Shown: piece by piece, positions 12,862-20,865 of the stretch
How positions within the stretch are numbered: the stretch's first letter is position 1
Layout: every line of letters begins with the position of its first letter
NCBI GenBank assembly: GCA_905215595.1
Contig: CAJMQZ010000014.1
Location: 1 to 27,609 of the forward strand
DNA: 27,609 nucleotides
Direction: 5' to 3'
Source: an uncultured bacterium
GTDB taxonomy: Bacteria; Bacillota; Clostridia; Oscillospirales; Ruminococcaceae
Made by a program: the position numbers and the translations under genes
Notes under the pieces: model-generated
Database searches by the model: none
What the model was told of the DNA's origin: nothing
The model's input: only the letters and a program-made list of their open reading frames with translations

Positions 12862-14304
12862 ATGTCTAACAAAGAAAAAGCCACAAAGATCTCGTGGCTT
12901 ACCCTTGCCTTCATGGCCTTTTCTACGGTCTGGGGCTTCGGCAACATTACCAACGGCTTTGTGTACTTTAACGGTCCACAGGTCATCTTCAGCTGGATCT
13001 TCATGTTTGCCCTTTACTTCATCCCTTATGCCTTGATGGTGGGTGAGTTGGGCTCTGCCTTTAAGAATGAGGGCGGCGGCGTCAGTTCATGGCTGCACCA
13101 GACCACCAACGCCAAGCTGGCTTACTACGCCGGCTGGACCTACTGGGCCTGCCATATCACCTACATCGCCAGCAAGGGCAGCGGCTTTTTGAAGGCGCTG
13201 AGCTGGGCCATTTTCCGCAACGCGGAGACCTACGATTCCTTCCCCACCCGCTACATCCAGCTGGCTACCTTCTGCATCCTGCTGCTGGGCTGCTACATTG
13301 CAAGCTTGGGTCTGAACCCCCTGAAAAAGCTGCTCACCGCCGCAGGCACCTGCACCTTCGTCATGTCCCTGCTGTACATCGTGATGATGTTCGCTGCCCC
13401 GGCAATTAACCCCACGGCAGAGTACGTCCACGCAAACCTGAGCTTCAGCAGTATGATCCCCAACTTCAACGTCACCTACTTTACTTCTCTGTCCATTCTG
13501 GTGTTCGCTGTGGGCGGCTGCGAGAAGATCTCTCCCTACGTCAATAAGGTCGAGAACCCCAGCAAGGGTTTCCCCCGCGGCATGATCGCGCTGGCCGTCA
13601 TGGTGGTCGCCTGCGCCATTCTGGGCACGCTGGCTATGAGCCGTATGTTCGACCCCGCCATCATCAACGCCAGCGCCGAAAGCTTCAACGCCTATGTTGC
13701 AAACAGCTCCTACTGGGCTTTCCAGAAGCTGGGTCAGTACTACCATGTGGGCGATCTGTTCATGATCATCTATGCCCTGTGCAACGTCATTAGCCAGCTC
13801 GCCGTGCTGATCTTGAGCATCGATGCACCGCTGCGTATGCTGCTGGATAACGAGCACACCAAGCAGTTCATCCCGCAGGCTCTGCACAAGGTCAACGCCC
13901 ACGGCGTGCACAGCAACGGCATCAAGATGGTGGCTGTGCTGTCCGGCTCTATCATTCTGGCACAGTCCTTCGTGCCCGGTGCTGCTGCCGTTCTGCGCCA
14001 GCTGACCAAGCTGAACTCTGTGTGTATGCCCATGCGCTACCTGTGGGTGTTTGCCGCCTACATCGCCCTGCGCAATGCCTACGATACCATCCCCGCTGAG
14101 TACCGCTTTGTCAAAAATCAGGCCGTGGCCAAGTTCTTCGGCGGCTGGTGCTTTGCCGTTACCGCCGTGTGCTGCGTGCTGGGTATGTATGACAAGGACC
14201 CCTTCACCTTTGCACTGAACGTCATCACCCCCGTGGTGCTGACCGTGCTGGGATTCATTCTGCCCGCCCTTGCAAAGCGCGAACAGACTGCTGCCAAAAA
14301 GTAA
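12862..14304 (+). CDS. APC-superfamily amino-acid transporter (YjeM-like)
   Basis: This 480-residue cytoplasmic-membrane transporter has about twelve hydrophobic helices from residue 10 to 470. The APC features are an unwound first helix with a Gly-x-Gly-Asn turn (STVWGFGN) and ALMVGELGSAFKNEGGGVSSW in the helix 2-3 region (conserved E-L and EGG). There is also an AVGGCEKISPYVNKVENPSKGFP segment after helix 6. It looks closest to the YjeM/GadC-like branch, which moves amino acids or exchanges them. Start 12862 is chosen over the open frame from 12751 because GAGAGGAA precedes it and the upstream residues are not hydrophobic. It lies under the GntR-type operator, and the M18 aminopeptidase follows after a terminator-like hairpin. 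The substrate cannot be read from sequence. Confidence 0.9.
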   Translation: MSNKEKATKISWLTLAFMAFSTVWGFGNITNGFVYFNGPQVIFSWIFMFALYFIPYALMVGELGSAFKNEGGGVSSWLHQTTNAKLAYYAGWTYWACHITYIASKGSGFLKALSWAIFRNAETYDSFPTRYIQLATFCILLLGCYIASLGLNPLKKLLTAAGTCTFVMSLLYIVMMFAAPAINPTAEYVHANLSFSSMIPNFNVTYFTSLSILVFAVGGCEKISPYVNKVENPSKGFPRGMIALAVMVVACAILGTLAMSRMFDPAIINASAESFNAYVANSSYWAFQKLGQYYHVGDLFMIIYALCNVISQLAVLILSIDAPLRMLLDNEHTKQFIPQALHKVNAHGVHSNGIKMVAVLSGSIILAQSFVPGAAAVLRQLTKLNSVCMPMRYLWVFAAYIALRNAYDTIPAEYRFVKNQAVAKFFGGWCFAVTAVCCVLGMYDKDPFTFALNVITPVVLTVLGFILPALAKREQTAAKK

Positions 14305-14319
14305 CCTGAATATGCTTAA

Positions 14320-14350
14320 AAAGGGCCGGTCAGAACTGACCGGCTCTTTT
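14320..14350 (+). terminator. Terminator or attenuator between transporter and aminopeptidase genes
   Basis: A 13-bp stem (14320-14332 with 14337-14349, one G-U) has a GAAC loop, and the T-run is short (four T, part of the stem). It is only 28 bases before the next start codon, so partial read-through into the aminopeptidase gene is likely. Confidence 0.7.
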
Positions 14351-14377
14351 CAGATACACCCAAGGAGGTTTATTTTT

Positions 14378-15694
14378 ATGATCGCATCCGAAGTCCGTGA
14401 AATGCTGTCCTTCATCGACGGCAACCCCACCGCATACCACACCACCGCCGCTGTGCGGGATATCCTGCTGAAGGCAGGCTTTGCCGAGCTGCTGGAAAGC
14501 CGCAAGTGGGCGCTGGAACCCGGCAAGGACTATTTTGTCTGCCGTAACGGCTCCAGCATCATCGCCTTCCGCATGGGCGACCAGCTGGAAAATTACAGCT
14601 TCAACGTTGCCGCCGCCCACACGGATTCTCCCTGCTTCCGCATCAAGGAGAACGCCGAGATCCACATGGGGCAGAACTACACCAAGCTGAACACCGAGGG
14701 CTACGGCGGCATGATCTGCGCCACATGGATGGATCGTCCGCTGTCTGTGGCGGGTCGTGTGCTGGTGCAGGAGAACGGCGCGATCGTATCCCGTCTGGTG
14801 GCACTGGACCGCGACCTGCTGATGATCCCCAGTGTAGCCATCCACATGAACCGCGAGGTCAACGATAAGGCTTCCTTCAACAAGCAGGTGGATATGCTGC
14901 CTGTGCTGGGCGGTGCCTGCGAGGAGGGCGCGCTGAAAAAGTTGATCGCAGAGGAGCTGAAAGTGTCCGAGGAGCAGATCCTTGGCAGCGATTTGTTCCT
15001 CTATGTGCGGGAAAAGGCCACCGTCTGGGGCTGCAACGAGGAGTTCATCTCCTGCGGCCGTCTGGACGACCAGCAGTGCGTCTACGGCATCCTGAAAGGT
15101 CTGCTGACCGCAAAGAACGCCCGCTCCATCGGCGTGGCGGCCTTCTTTGATAACGAGGAAGTCGGCTCCGGCACCAAGCAGGGCGCAGCCTCCACCTTCC
15201 TGTACGATGTACTGCACCGCATTGCCCAGAGCCTTGGCGGCAATGACGAGGACTTCCACCGTGCGGTGGCTTCCAGCTTTATGGTCAGCGCCGACAACGC
15301 CCACGCCGTGCACCCCAACCACCCGGAGTACACCGATGTGAACAACTGCACCTACATGAACAAGGGCGTGGTCATCAAGACCCACGCAGGTCAGAAGTAC
15401 ACCAGCGACGGCATGAGCGTTGCCGCTGCCCGGGAGCTGGCTGCCCGCGCCGGTGTGCCGCTGCAATACTTTGCAAACCGCTCCGACAAGGTAGGCGGCA
15501 GCACGCTGGGCAATCTGGCCATGGCACAGGTGTCCATGAACTGCGTGGACATCGGCCTGCCGCAGCTGGCGATGCACTCCTGCTACGAGACTGCCGGCGC
15601 AGAGGATACCCTCTCGCTCATCAAACTGATGCAGGAGCTGTACAGCAGCCACTTTGAAGAGACTGCTTTCGGCACCCTTTCCATCAGCAAGTAA
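14378..15694 (+). CDS. apeB: M18-family aspartyl aminopeptidase
   Basis: This dinuclear zinc aminopeptidase of 438 residues is cytoplasmic and removes N-terminal (often acidic) residues from peptides. The M18 signatures are all present: AAHTDSPCFRIK (metal His81, Asp83), FFDNEEVGSGTKQGA (catalytic Glu260 and metal Glu261), SADNAHAVHPNH (306-315, a metal region with His309 and His312), and MHSCYE near residue 404. Length matches the family. Start 14378 has AAGGAGG nine bases upstream. It lies after the APC transporter and probably shares its control, which suggests a unit that imports or exchanges amino acids and releases them from peptides. A strong terminator follows. Confidence 0.95.
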   Translation: MIASEVREMLSFIDGNPTAYHTTAAVRDILLKAGFAELLESRKWALEPGKDYFVCRNGSSIIAFRMGDQLENYSFNVAAAHTDSPCFRIKENAEIHMGQNYTKLNTEGYGGMICATWMDRPLSVAGRVLVQENGAIVSRLVALDRDLLMIPSVAIHMNREVNDKASFNKQVDMLPVLGGACEEGALKKLIAEELKVSEEQILGSDLFLYVREKATVWGCNEEFISCGRLDDQQCVYGILKGLLTAKNARSIGVAAFFDNEEVGSGTKQGAASTFLYDVLHRIAQSLGGNDEDFHRAVASSFMVSADNAHAVHPNHPEYTDVNNCTYMNKGVVIKTHAGQKYTSDGMSVAAARELAARAGVPLQYFANRSDKVGGSTLGNLAMAQVSMNCVDIGLPQLAMHSCYETAGAEDTLSLIKLMQELYSSHFEETAFGTLSISK

Positions 15695-15708
15695 ACGGAT
15701 AAAAGCAT

Positions 15709-15750
15709 AAAAAGGACTGCTGTGCGCTGCTATGCACGGCAGTCCTTTTT
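15709..15750 (+). terminator. Terminator after the M18 aminopeptidase gene
   Basis: A long stem of about 16 bp (from 15710-15725 with 15734-15750) is followed by five T. Confidence 0.93.
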
Positions 15751-15810
15751 GCATAAAAGCTGATTTTCCGTGGCCAGTTAAGCCCGGATATAGAAATCCG
15801 ACGGTAGCTG

Positions 15811-15819
15811 TGGTAAAAT
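15811..15819 (+). promoter_or_regulatory. Extended -10 promoter of the secreted protein gene
   Basis: TGG precedes TAAAAT (15814-15819). There is no good -35. The same GTGGTAAAATA string occurs upstream of the HAD gene. Confidence 0.6.
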
Positions 15820-15874
15820 AAGGCATCCGGGAGCGCCGGGCGCTCCGCTGCAACATGAAAAATGGAGGCTTTCT

Positions 15875-16345
15875 ATGAAAAAGACCTATCGCTCGCTCTT
15901 TTGCCTGCTTGCAGTGCTGCTGCTCAGCGTCAGCGTGCTGCCCTCTGCTTCGGCGCTGTTTTCCAAGAAGCTCTACTATTATGGTGTAGTAGAGGGCGTC
16001 AGCCGCACCGTGGAAGGCAAGGTGGAGTCCATTCTGGTGACTGCGGAAGAGCAGGAGACCTATCAGATGATCGTTACCGACAGCACCGTCTGGCAGGACC
16101 ATGACGAAAAAACCACCTCCGACCCCGCTACCCTTGCGGTAGGCGAGCAGATCTGCGTGGTGCACGACCCGGCCGTGATGATGTCGCTGCCGCCGCAGTC
16201 GGTGGCGTATACCGTCATCCGCAACTTCCCTGCAGGCACGGATCTGGAACAGGAAGCCCGGGATGCTGCCTGCCCGGTGAAGAAGTTCTTCGCCGACACC
16301 CGCAAAGCCATTTCGGATTGGTTCTACCAGACCATGCCCATCTGA
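15875..16345 (+). CDS. Small secreted protein of unknown function
   Basis: This 156-residue protein has a classical signal peptide: KKTYR positive start, hydrophobic core LFCLLAVLLLSVSVL, and a likely signal peptidase I site at the SASA sequence near residue 27. The mature part (about 128 residues) has a beta-rich region: YYYGVVEGVSRTVEG, VESILVTAEE, YQMIVTDSTVW, and GEQICVVHDP. That resembles a small OB-like or DUF barrel, then a helical tail ending in WFYQTMPI. I do not recognise the family. GGAGG lies eight bases before the ATG. It has its own promoter and a shared bidirectional terminator. A cell-surface or extracellular role is inferred only from the signal peptide. Confidence 0.85.
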   Translation: MKKTYRSLFCLLAVLLLSVSVLPSASALFSKKLYYYGVVEGVSRTVEGKVESILVTAEEQETYQMIVTDSTVWQDHDEKTTSDPATLAVGEQICVVHDPAVMMSLPPQSVAYTVIRNFPAGTDLEQEARDAACPVKKFFADTRKAISDWFYQTMPI

Positions 16346-16371
16346 GCGTAACGTTCCCTCTATAACGCAAA

Positions 16372-16431
16372 AAAAAACTGCTGCCCCGTACCGGATGCCA
16401 GAACATCCGGGCAAAGGGGCAGCAGTTTTTT
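16372..16431. terminator. Bidirectional terminator between convergent genes
   Basis: The perfect 16-bp outer stem (16372-16387 with 16416-16431) has A6 on one side and T6 on the other. Inside it lies a second hairpin of 7 bp (16391-16397 with 16404-16410). It serves the secreted-protein gene on the plus strand and the hybrid kinase gene on the minus strand. Confidence 0.95.
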
Positions 16432-16479
16432 ATACAAGATTATGCACTGCTTTGCGGCAAAAACGCTGTATATCGCTAT

Positions 16480-18741
16480 TTATTTTCGGGGGGGGGTCAC
16501 ACGGAAGCGCTTCACCACCTGTTCCAGTGCACTGATATCCACAGGCTTGGACAGATGCTCGTCCATGCCGGCCTCCTTGCTCTTTTGCATATCCTCAAGG
16601 AAGGCGTTGGCGGTCATGGCAAGGATGGGGATGATCCTGCCCAGCGGGTTTTCGCCATTGCGGATGCGGCGGGTGGCCTCCAGGCCGTCCATCACCGGCA
16701 TCTGCACGTCCATCAAAATCATGTCGTACTCGCCGGGCTTGACGCTGGCAAAGGCATCCACGATCTCCTGACCGTTGGAGCAGATGGTGCAGCTTGCGCC
16801 CTTGGATTCCAGCAGCATTTCCAGGATCTCGGCGTTGATGGCGTTATCCTCGGCGCAGAGGAACTTCATGCCGGACAGGGGAGAAGCGGTCTCTTCTTCC
16901 TCTGGGAGCGCCTGCGCCTTTTGCACCGTGTCCGCTTCGGTGTCAATGGGAAATTCCAGCACCACCTCAAAGCGGGTGCCCTTACCGGTGGCACTCTCTA
17001 CGCTGATGGAGCCGCCCATCAGGTCTATGACGCTTTTGGTAATCGCCATACCCAGACCCGTGCCCTGCACCTTGTTGGTGCCGGAGCGCTCCTCCCGGGT
17101 AAAGGGGTCGAAAAGGGTCTTTTGGTAGTCCGCGCTCATGCCGATGCCGTCATCCTGCACCACAAAGCGGTACCGGGCGTAGTGCTCGTTCCGGGGCAGT
17201 TCTTCCACCTCCAAACGGATGTGCCCGCCGGTGGGCGTATACTTGACCGCGTTGGAGAGGATGTTCATCAGCACCTGATTCAAACGGTTGGGGTCGGCCA
17301 GCACGTTTTCGTGCTGCAGATTGGTGCTTACCGTAAAGGTCTGACTGCGCTGACCAGCCTGCTGCCGGATGATGCTGTCCAACTGACTGATCTGCTGGGG
17401 CAGGTTCATCTTTTCCACATGCAGGGTGGTCTTGCCGCTCTCGATGCGGCTCATATCCAGAATATTGTTGATGATGCCCAGCAACAGCTGACCGGAGGTT
17501 TCCAGCTTGCCCAGATGCTCGGCAAGCTTTTCCGGCTCGTGCAGCTCGTTTTTCATCAGGGTGGTAATGCCGATAATGGCGTTCATGGGGGTGCGGATAT
17601 CGTGGCTCATGTTGGAAAGGAAGTCCGTCTTGGCTTTGCTGGCACGCTCGGCGGACTGTAACGCCTCTGCGGCAGCATCCTGCGCCCGCCGCATCTCATC
17701 GTTGGCCTGCGTCAGCTGGATGTTATACTGTTCCAGACGGAGGTTCGTCTTTTTTTCAGCCTGCAGCTCCCGCTGCTGCTTTTCCCGCAAAAGGAACCAG
17801 CCAGCAATGACTGCCATGATCGAAAACACCGTTGCAAAGCCTACAATAACGACCATGACGATATTGACCAGCTTCTGCGTATTCACGGCCACATATTCTG
17901 CCGGAACAAGGAACGCCAGCGTCCACTGGGCGTTTTCCATCTGCTTCAGGGCGTAGTAATACTCAGTCCCGTCCAGCACGGCGTTGGAATAACAGGAGCC
18001 CGTGCGGGCAAGCCGCTCCTTTGCTGCTGCAAAGGAAGAACCGTGCAGATAGGACATCTGGGAGAGCACGGTGTATACGTTATGCCCCTTCAGCAGCTCA
18101 GTGTCATTGGCGTTGAACAGCTTGAAACCGTTGTTGTCCAGTACGTAGACGCTGTTGTTATTTTCGTAGGCGTCGCAGCGGAAATAATCGTTCAGCTGGG
18201 TCATGCTCTGCGAAATACCAAAGTAGCGCAGGGTAATCTCGCCGGTCTCGCTTTGCAGGGTGATAGGTGTGGAGAGCTGTTCCAGAAACACCATCCGGAA
18301 GTCGTCCGCGGTCAGCGCGTTGGAAACATAGCTGACCCGCTTCGGTGTGCTTTCCAGATAGGTCATCTCCCGCAGCAGACCCATGCTGCCGTACTCGGTA
18401 TAATAACGCCCGCTGGAATCTACGGCAACCAGCTCGATCTGGCTTTCCTGATAATTGGAAAGCTCCGACAGCTTGCTCAGATAGCGGTAGAACTCGGTAT
18501 CGGTCTTTAGCGGGGTGTAGTACAAATAATTGCACTGTATCTCTACGGTATCCCAGTGGTTATCGATCACATCCTCCAGATTGCGGAACATCTGGTGGGT
18601 GACCTCTTCCATCTGGCTCAGCCGCTCGTGGTAGACAAGGTTCTGGATGTAGGTCTGGCTCATGACAAAAAGGGTCAGGAGCAGCACGATGATGACAAAG
18701 CCAAAGCCACCAAACAGCTTTTTATAGATTTTGTTGTTCAC
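16480..18741 (-). CDS. Membrane hybrid sensor histidine kinase / response regulator
   Basis: This 753-residue protein has two membrane helices (about 11-30 and 292-318) flanking an extracytoplasmic sensor of some 260 residues. The sensor resembles a double-Cache ligand-binding domain (Tyr/Asp-rich, VYVLDNNGFKLFN near 198-210). A coiled-coil linker follows. The kinase has SHDIRTPMN (phospho-His380), N-box NILSNAVKY, G1 DDGIGM (530-535) and G2 GTGLGM (560-565). The C-terminal receiver (625-745) has the acidic pair Glu-Asp 631-632, phosphoacceptor Asp678 (LMDVQMP) and Lys732, all intact. There is no output domain, so a separate partner must receive the signal. It follows the solute-binding fusion by 25 bases, suggesting that the lipoprotein presents the ligand. 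The last codons run through nine consecutive C. Confidence 0.95.
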   Translation of the reverse strand: MNNKIYKKLFGGFGFVIIVLLLTLFVMSQTYIQNLVYHERLSQMEEVTHQMFRNLEDVIDNHWDTVEIQCNYLYYTPLKTDTEFYRYLSKLSELSNYQESQIELVAVDSSGRYYTEYGSMGLLREMTYLESTPKRVSYVSNALTADDFRMVFLEQLSTPITLQSETGEITLRYFGISQSMTQLNDYFRCDAYENNNSVYVLDNNGFKLFNANDTELLKGHNVYTVLSQMSYLHGSSFAAAKERLARTGSCYSNAVLDGTEYYYALKQMENAQWTLAFLVPAEYVAVNTQKLVNIVMVVIVGFATVFSIMAVIAGWFLLREKQQRELQAEKKTNLRLEQYNIQLTQANDEMRRAQDAAAEALQSAERASKAKTDFLSNMSHDIRTPMNAIIGITTLMKNELHEPEKLAEHLGKLETSGQLLLGIINNILDMSRIESGKTTLHVEKMNLPQQISQLDSIIRQQAGQRSQTFTVSTNLQHENVLADPNRLNQVLMNILSNAVKYTPTGGHIRLEVEELPRNEHYARYRFVVQDDGIGMSADYQKTLFDPFTREERSGTNKVQGTGLGMAITKSVIDLMGGSISVESATGKGTRFEVVLEFPIDTEADTVQKAQALPEEEETASPLSGMKFLCAEDNAINAEILEMLLESKGASCTICSNGQEIVDAFASVKPGEYDMILMDVQMPVMDGLEATRRIRNGENPLGRIIPILAMTANAFLEDMQKSKEAGMDEHLSKPVDISALEQVVKRFRVTPPRK
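16488..16496. repeat. Nine-base G/C homopolymer in the kinase gene end
   Basis: Nine G on the plus strand (C on the coding strand) lie within the last five codons of the hybrid kinase. Loss of one base would change only the last residues. Gain of one would bypass the stop and add about 18 residues. Confidence 0.9.
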
Positions 18742-18766
18742 ATCCAGTATCTCCTGTCCGTTTTAT

Positions 18767-20551
18767 TCAACTCCATGCGGTGTCTGCCCGGCTGATGGTG
18801 GTGTATGCGCCAAAGAAAGCCTTTGCGGCGTCCATGCCCACCACGCCGCTGTCTGCCACCGTTGCTTCGGCCGCCAGCTGGTCGCTCACGCCGCAGATGG
18901 CAACTTGATAGGTCTTACCCGCTTCCGGCTGCATCGGGCTTACCAGCACATAGGGGTAGCCCTTGCCGTTGCCGTAGGCATCGTAGCCAGAAGCAAGCAG
19001 GTCGTTGATCTGCTGCCCGGTCAGGGCAACGGTCTGGATGGTGCGGTTCCAGCCGGTGGGCAGGATGACCGAAAGGTCGTAATCCGTAATGCCCTTGGCG
19101 TACAGCTTGGCGGCTACGCCGTGATGATTCTGATTGGTGGGGTTGCCGGGGATCCATGTGCTCAGCGAGACCAGCGCAAGATCGCTTCCGGTAGCCTGTG
19201 CAAAGCAGCGGCCTACCAGCATGGCGCAGTCCTGCTGCGAAAGCTCCTCGGTGACAGTGGTGATGGTATCCGGGGTGTTGTTCACCACGCTATCCTGATC
19301 CTCGTCCAGCTGACGGATGACATCTTCCATGGCAGCATTGCCCTTGATAAAGTCCAGCATCTTGTTGCCGGTGGTCACGACCGTGTTTTCCCAGCCGGAA
19401 TAGATATAGGGCACGGTGTTGCCCGCGTTCAGGGCGTTGGCAACATCGGCGTAGTAGGTGCCGTCTGCCTTTGCACCCTTGAAGGGCAGCAGACTGCTTT
19501 TCAGCGCCGTTGCGGGCTGCAGAGCACTGGTGCCCGCAACGGTGGAGAGCACGCGCATCACCTTGAGCGCATCCTCCAGCTTCTGGGGGTGCTGCTCCAG
19601 TTTTTTGTTCAGACCGTAGAAGCGGTTCACATTCAGCACAAAAACATTCTGGGTGCCGTCCTCCGAGAGAAACGGCATCAACCCGAATTTATTTGCGTTG
19701 CCGTCTGCCTCCACGATGCCGTTGGTGTTGCCGATCAAAAACAGGGTGTTGCCCTCGGCCATTCGCTGCCGGGTCACGCTGTCATCAAGGGCATCGCCGG
19801 AGCCGTTCAGCATCCCGATGTCCTTCCACTTCTGGACGTATGCCATCGCCTGCATCATGCCGGGGGTGTTGCTGACGTTCGCCTTACCGGACAGATAATC
19901 CTTCTGCCACAGTTTGCCGTCCAGTGTACCGAGGAAATCGGCGTCTGCAATGTTGCACAGATACTGGAAGCCGTAGCCCGGGTACTGGATCTGCGGCAGG
20001 CAGAGATCGACCCCGGCTTCCTTTGCCTTTGCAGCCAGCACTTCCAGCTCGGCGAAAGAATTTGGCAGCTCCCAGCCGTATTTTTGAAGCAGGGTCTTGT
20101 TGTAGGTAATGCCGTAGCAGTTGTAGGTCGAGGGCAGCAGATAGATCGCGCCGTTATCAAACACATCCTGCAAGCGGGACTCCACATAGTTGTCGGTAAA
20201 ATCGTAACCGGAAAGATCCAGCAGTTTGTCGGAGACCAGATCGATCCGGGGGTCGTAGTACGTCAAAGTGCAAACGTCCGGCAGATCGCCCGCCGCAAAC
20301 ATATTCTGCAGGCAGGTGGTGGTGTTATCGCCGCTGTACGGCACGACCTCCATGTTCACTTCCGGGTAAACGCTGTGCACCTGCTCAATAAAGGCTTCTA
20401 CCTCTTTATAAGGTGCCATAAAGGTGACGGCTTCGTGCACATCGTTTTTGGCTGTCTCGGTCTTGCCGCCGCCGCAGGCGGTCAGCGCTGCCGTTGCCGC
20501 AGTAATGCCGCAAACCTGCAAAAACGAGCGGCGGGAGATCTTTTTCACCAT
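18767..20551 (-). CDS. Solute-binding lipoprotein fused to a 5'-nucleotidase C-terminal domain
   Basis: The 594-residue protein starts with a twin-arginine-like signal (SRRSFLQ) and a lipobox LTAC (Cys26), then a Gly-rich linker. It is therefore an exported, lipid-anchored surface protein. Residues about 38-415 are a type-1 extracellular solute-binding domain (AAGDLPDVCTL, YGITYNKTLLQKYGWELPNSF, EGNTLFLIGN). Residues about 436-560 look like a 5'-nucleotidase C-terminal domain: CAMLVGRCFAQATGSDLALV, YDLSVILPTGWNRTIQTVAL, TGQQINDLLASG, and a late KTYQVAICG strand. The N-terminal metallophosphatase half of 5'-nucleotidases, with its metal ligands, is absent, so catalysis is unlikely. No permease or ATPase genes adjoin; the hybrid kinase follows. 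I infer a sensory role rather than uptake. Confidence 0.88.
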   Translation of the reverse strand: MVKKISRRSFLQVCGITAATAALTACGGGKTETAKNDVHEAVTFMAPYKEVEAFIEQVHSVYPEVNMEVVPYSGDNTTTCLQNMFAAGDLPDVCTLTYYDPRIDLVSDKLLDLSGYDFTDNYVESRLQDVFDNGAIYLLPSTYNCYGITYNKTLLQKYGWELPNSFAELEVLAAKAKEAGVDLCLPQIQYPGYGFQYLCNIADADFLGTLDGKLWQKDYLSGKANVSNTPGMMQAMAYVQKWKDIGMLNGSGDALDDSVTRQRMAEGNTLFLIGNTNGIVEADGNANKFGLMPFLSEDGTQNVFVLNVNRFYGLNKKLEQHPQKLEDALKVMRVLSTVAGTSALQPATALKSSLLPFKGAKADGTYYADVANALNAGNTVPYIYSGWENTVVTTGNKMLDFIKGNAAMEDVIRQLDEDQDSVVNNTPDTITTVTEELSQQDCAMLVGRCFAQATGSDLALVSLSTWIPGNPTNQNHHGVAAKLYAKGITDYDLSVILPTGWNRTIQTVALTGQQINDLLASGYDAYGNGKGYPYVLVSPMQPEAGKTYQVAICGVSDQLAAEATVADSGVVGMDAAKAFFGAYTTISRADTAWS

Positions 20552-20580
20552 ATAAATATATATTCCTCACATTTTCGGAA

Positions 20581-20616
20581 GGCAGTACTACGCAGGTGCA
20601 GTAGCGCAGTGCTGCC
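20581..20616 (-). promoter_or_regulatory. Stem-loop in the leader of the lipoprotein/kinase operon
   Basis: A 9-bp stem (20581-20589 with 20608-20616, one G-U) has an 18-base loop and ends 30 bases before the start codon, within a leader of about 150 bases. There is no T-run. The region 20617-20705 shows no gene or recognised riboswitch. Confidence 0.45.
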
Positions 20617-20708
20617 CGAACTTATTCTTACACACCCCACAGGAATCCCCACGCCCGCGGTCTGTCCGCACTGGGCATACGCCGATTTTCCCATAAAATG
20701 ACAATCCT

Positions 20709-20737
20709 ATTGTACCATTGCAACAAAAGTGTTTCAA
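20709..20737 (-). promoter_or_regulatory. Sigma-A promoter of the lipoprotein/kinase operon
   Basis: On the minus strand TTGAAA (20732-20737) and TACAAT (20709-20714) are separated by 17 bases, with TGG directly before the -10. Confidence 0.85.
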
Positions 20738-20804
20738 GTTGTTTTTTGAAGGATTTTGCATGGAAAAGGGCGAACAACCGCGTGCTTTGCAGCCGCACGG
20801 CATA

Positions 20805-20840
20805 AAAATACCCCTGACACCGGGGAAAGGGTATCAGGGG
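20805..20840 (-). terminator. Terminator of the AI-2E-family gene
   Basis: An 11-bp stem (20811-20821 with 20830-20840) has an eight-base loop and is followed on the minus strand by TATTTTTAT. Confidence 0.88.
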
Positions 20841-20865
20841 AATATGGTATTCCGGGCACGCTGTT

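Noticed and set aside
14330..16414. Open frame of 694 codons on the minus strand
   Set aside because: It lies opposite the M18 aminopeptidase and secreted-protein genes, is rich in His, Gly, Val and Gln as antisense frames of GC-rich genes are, and has no ribosome site.
18731..20701. Open frame of 656 codons on the plus strand
   Set aside because: It is antisense to the solute-binding fusion gene, whose motifs, signal peptide and promoter are clear. The frame has the His/Gly/Val bias of a shadow.
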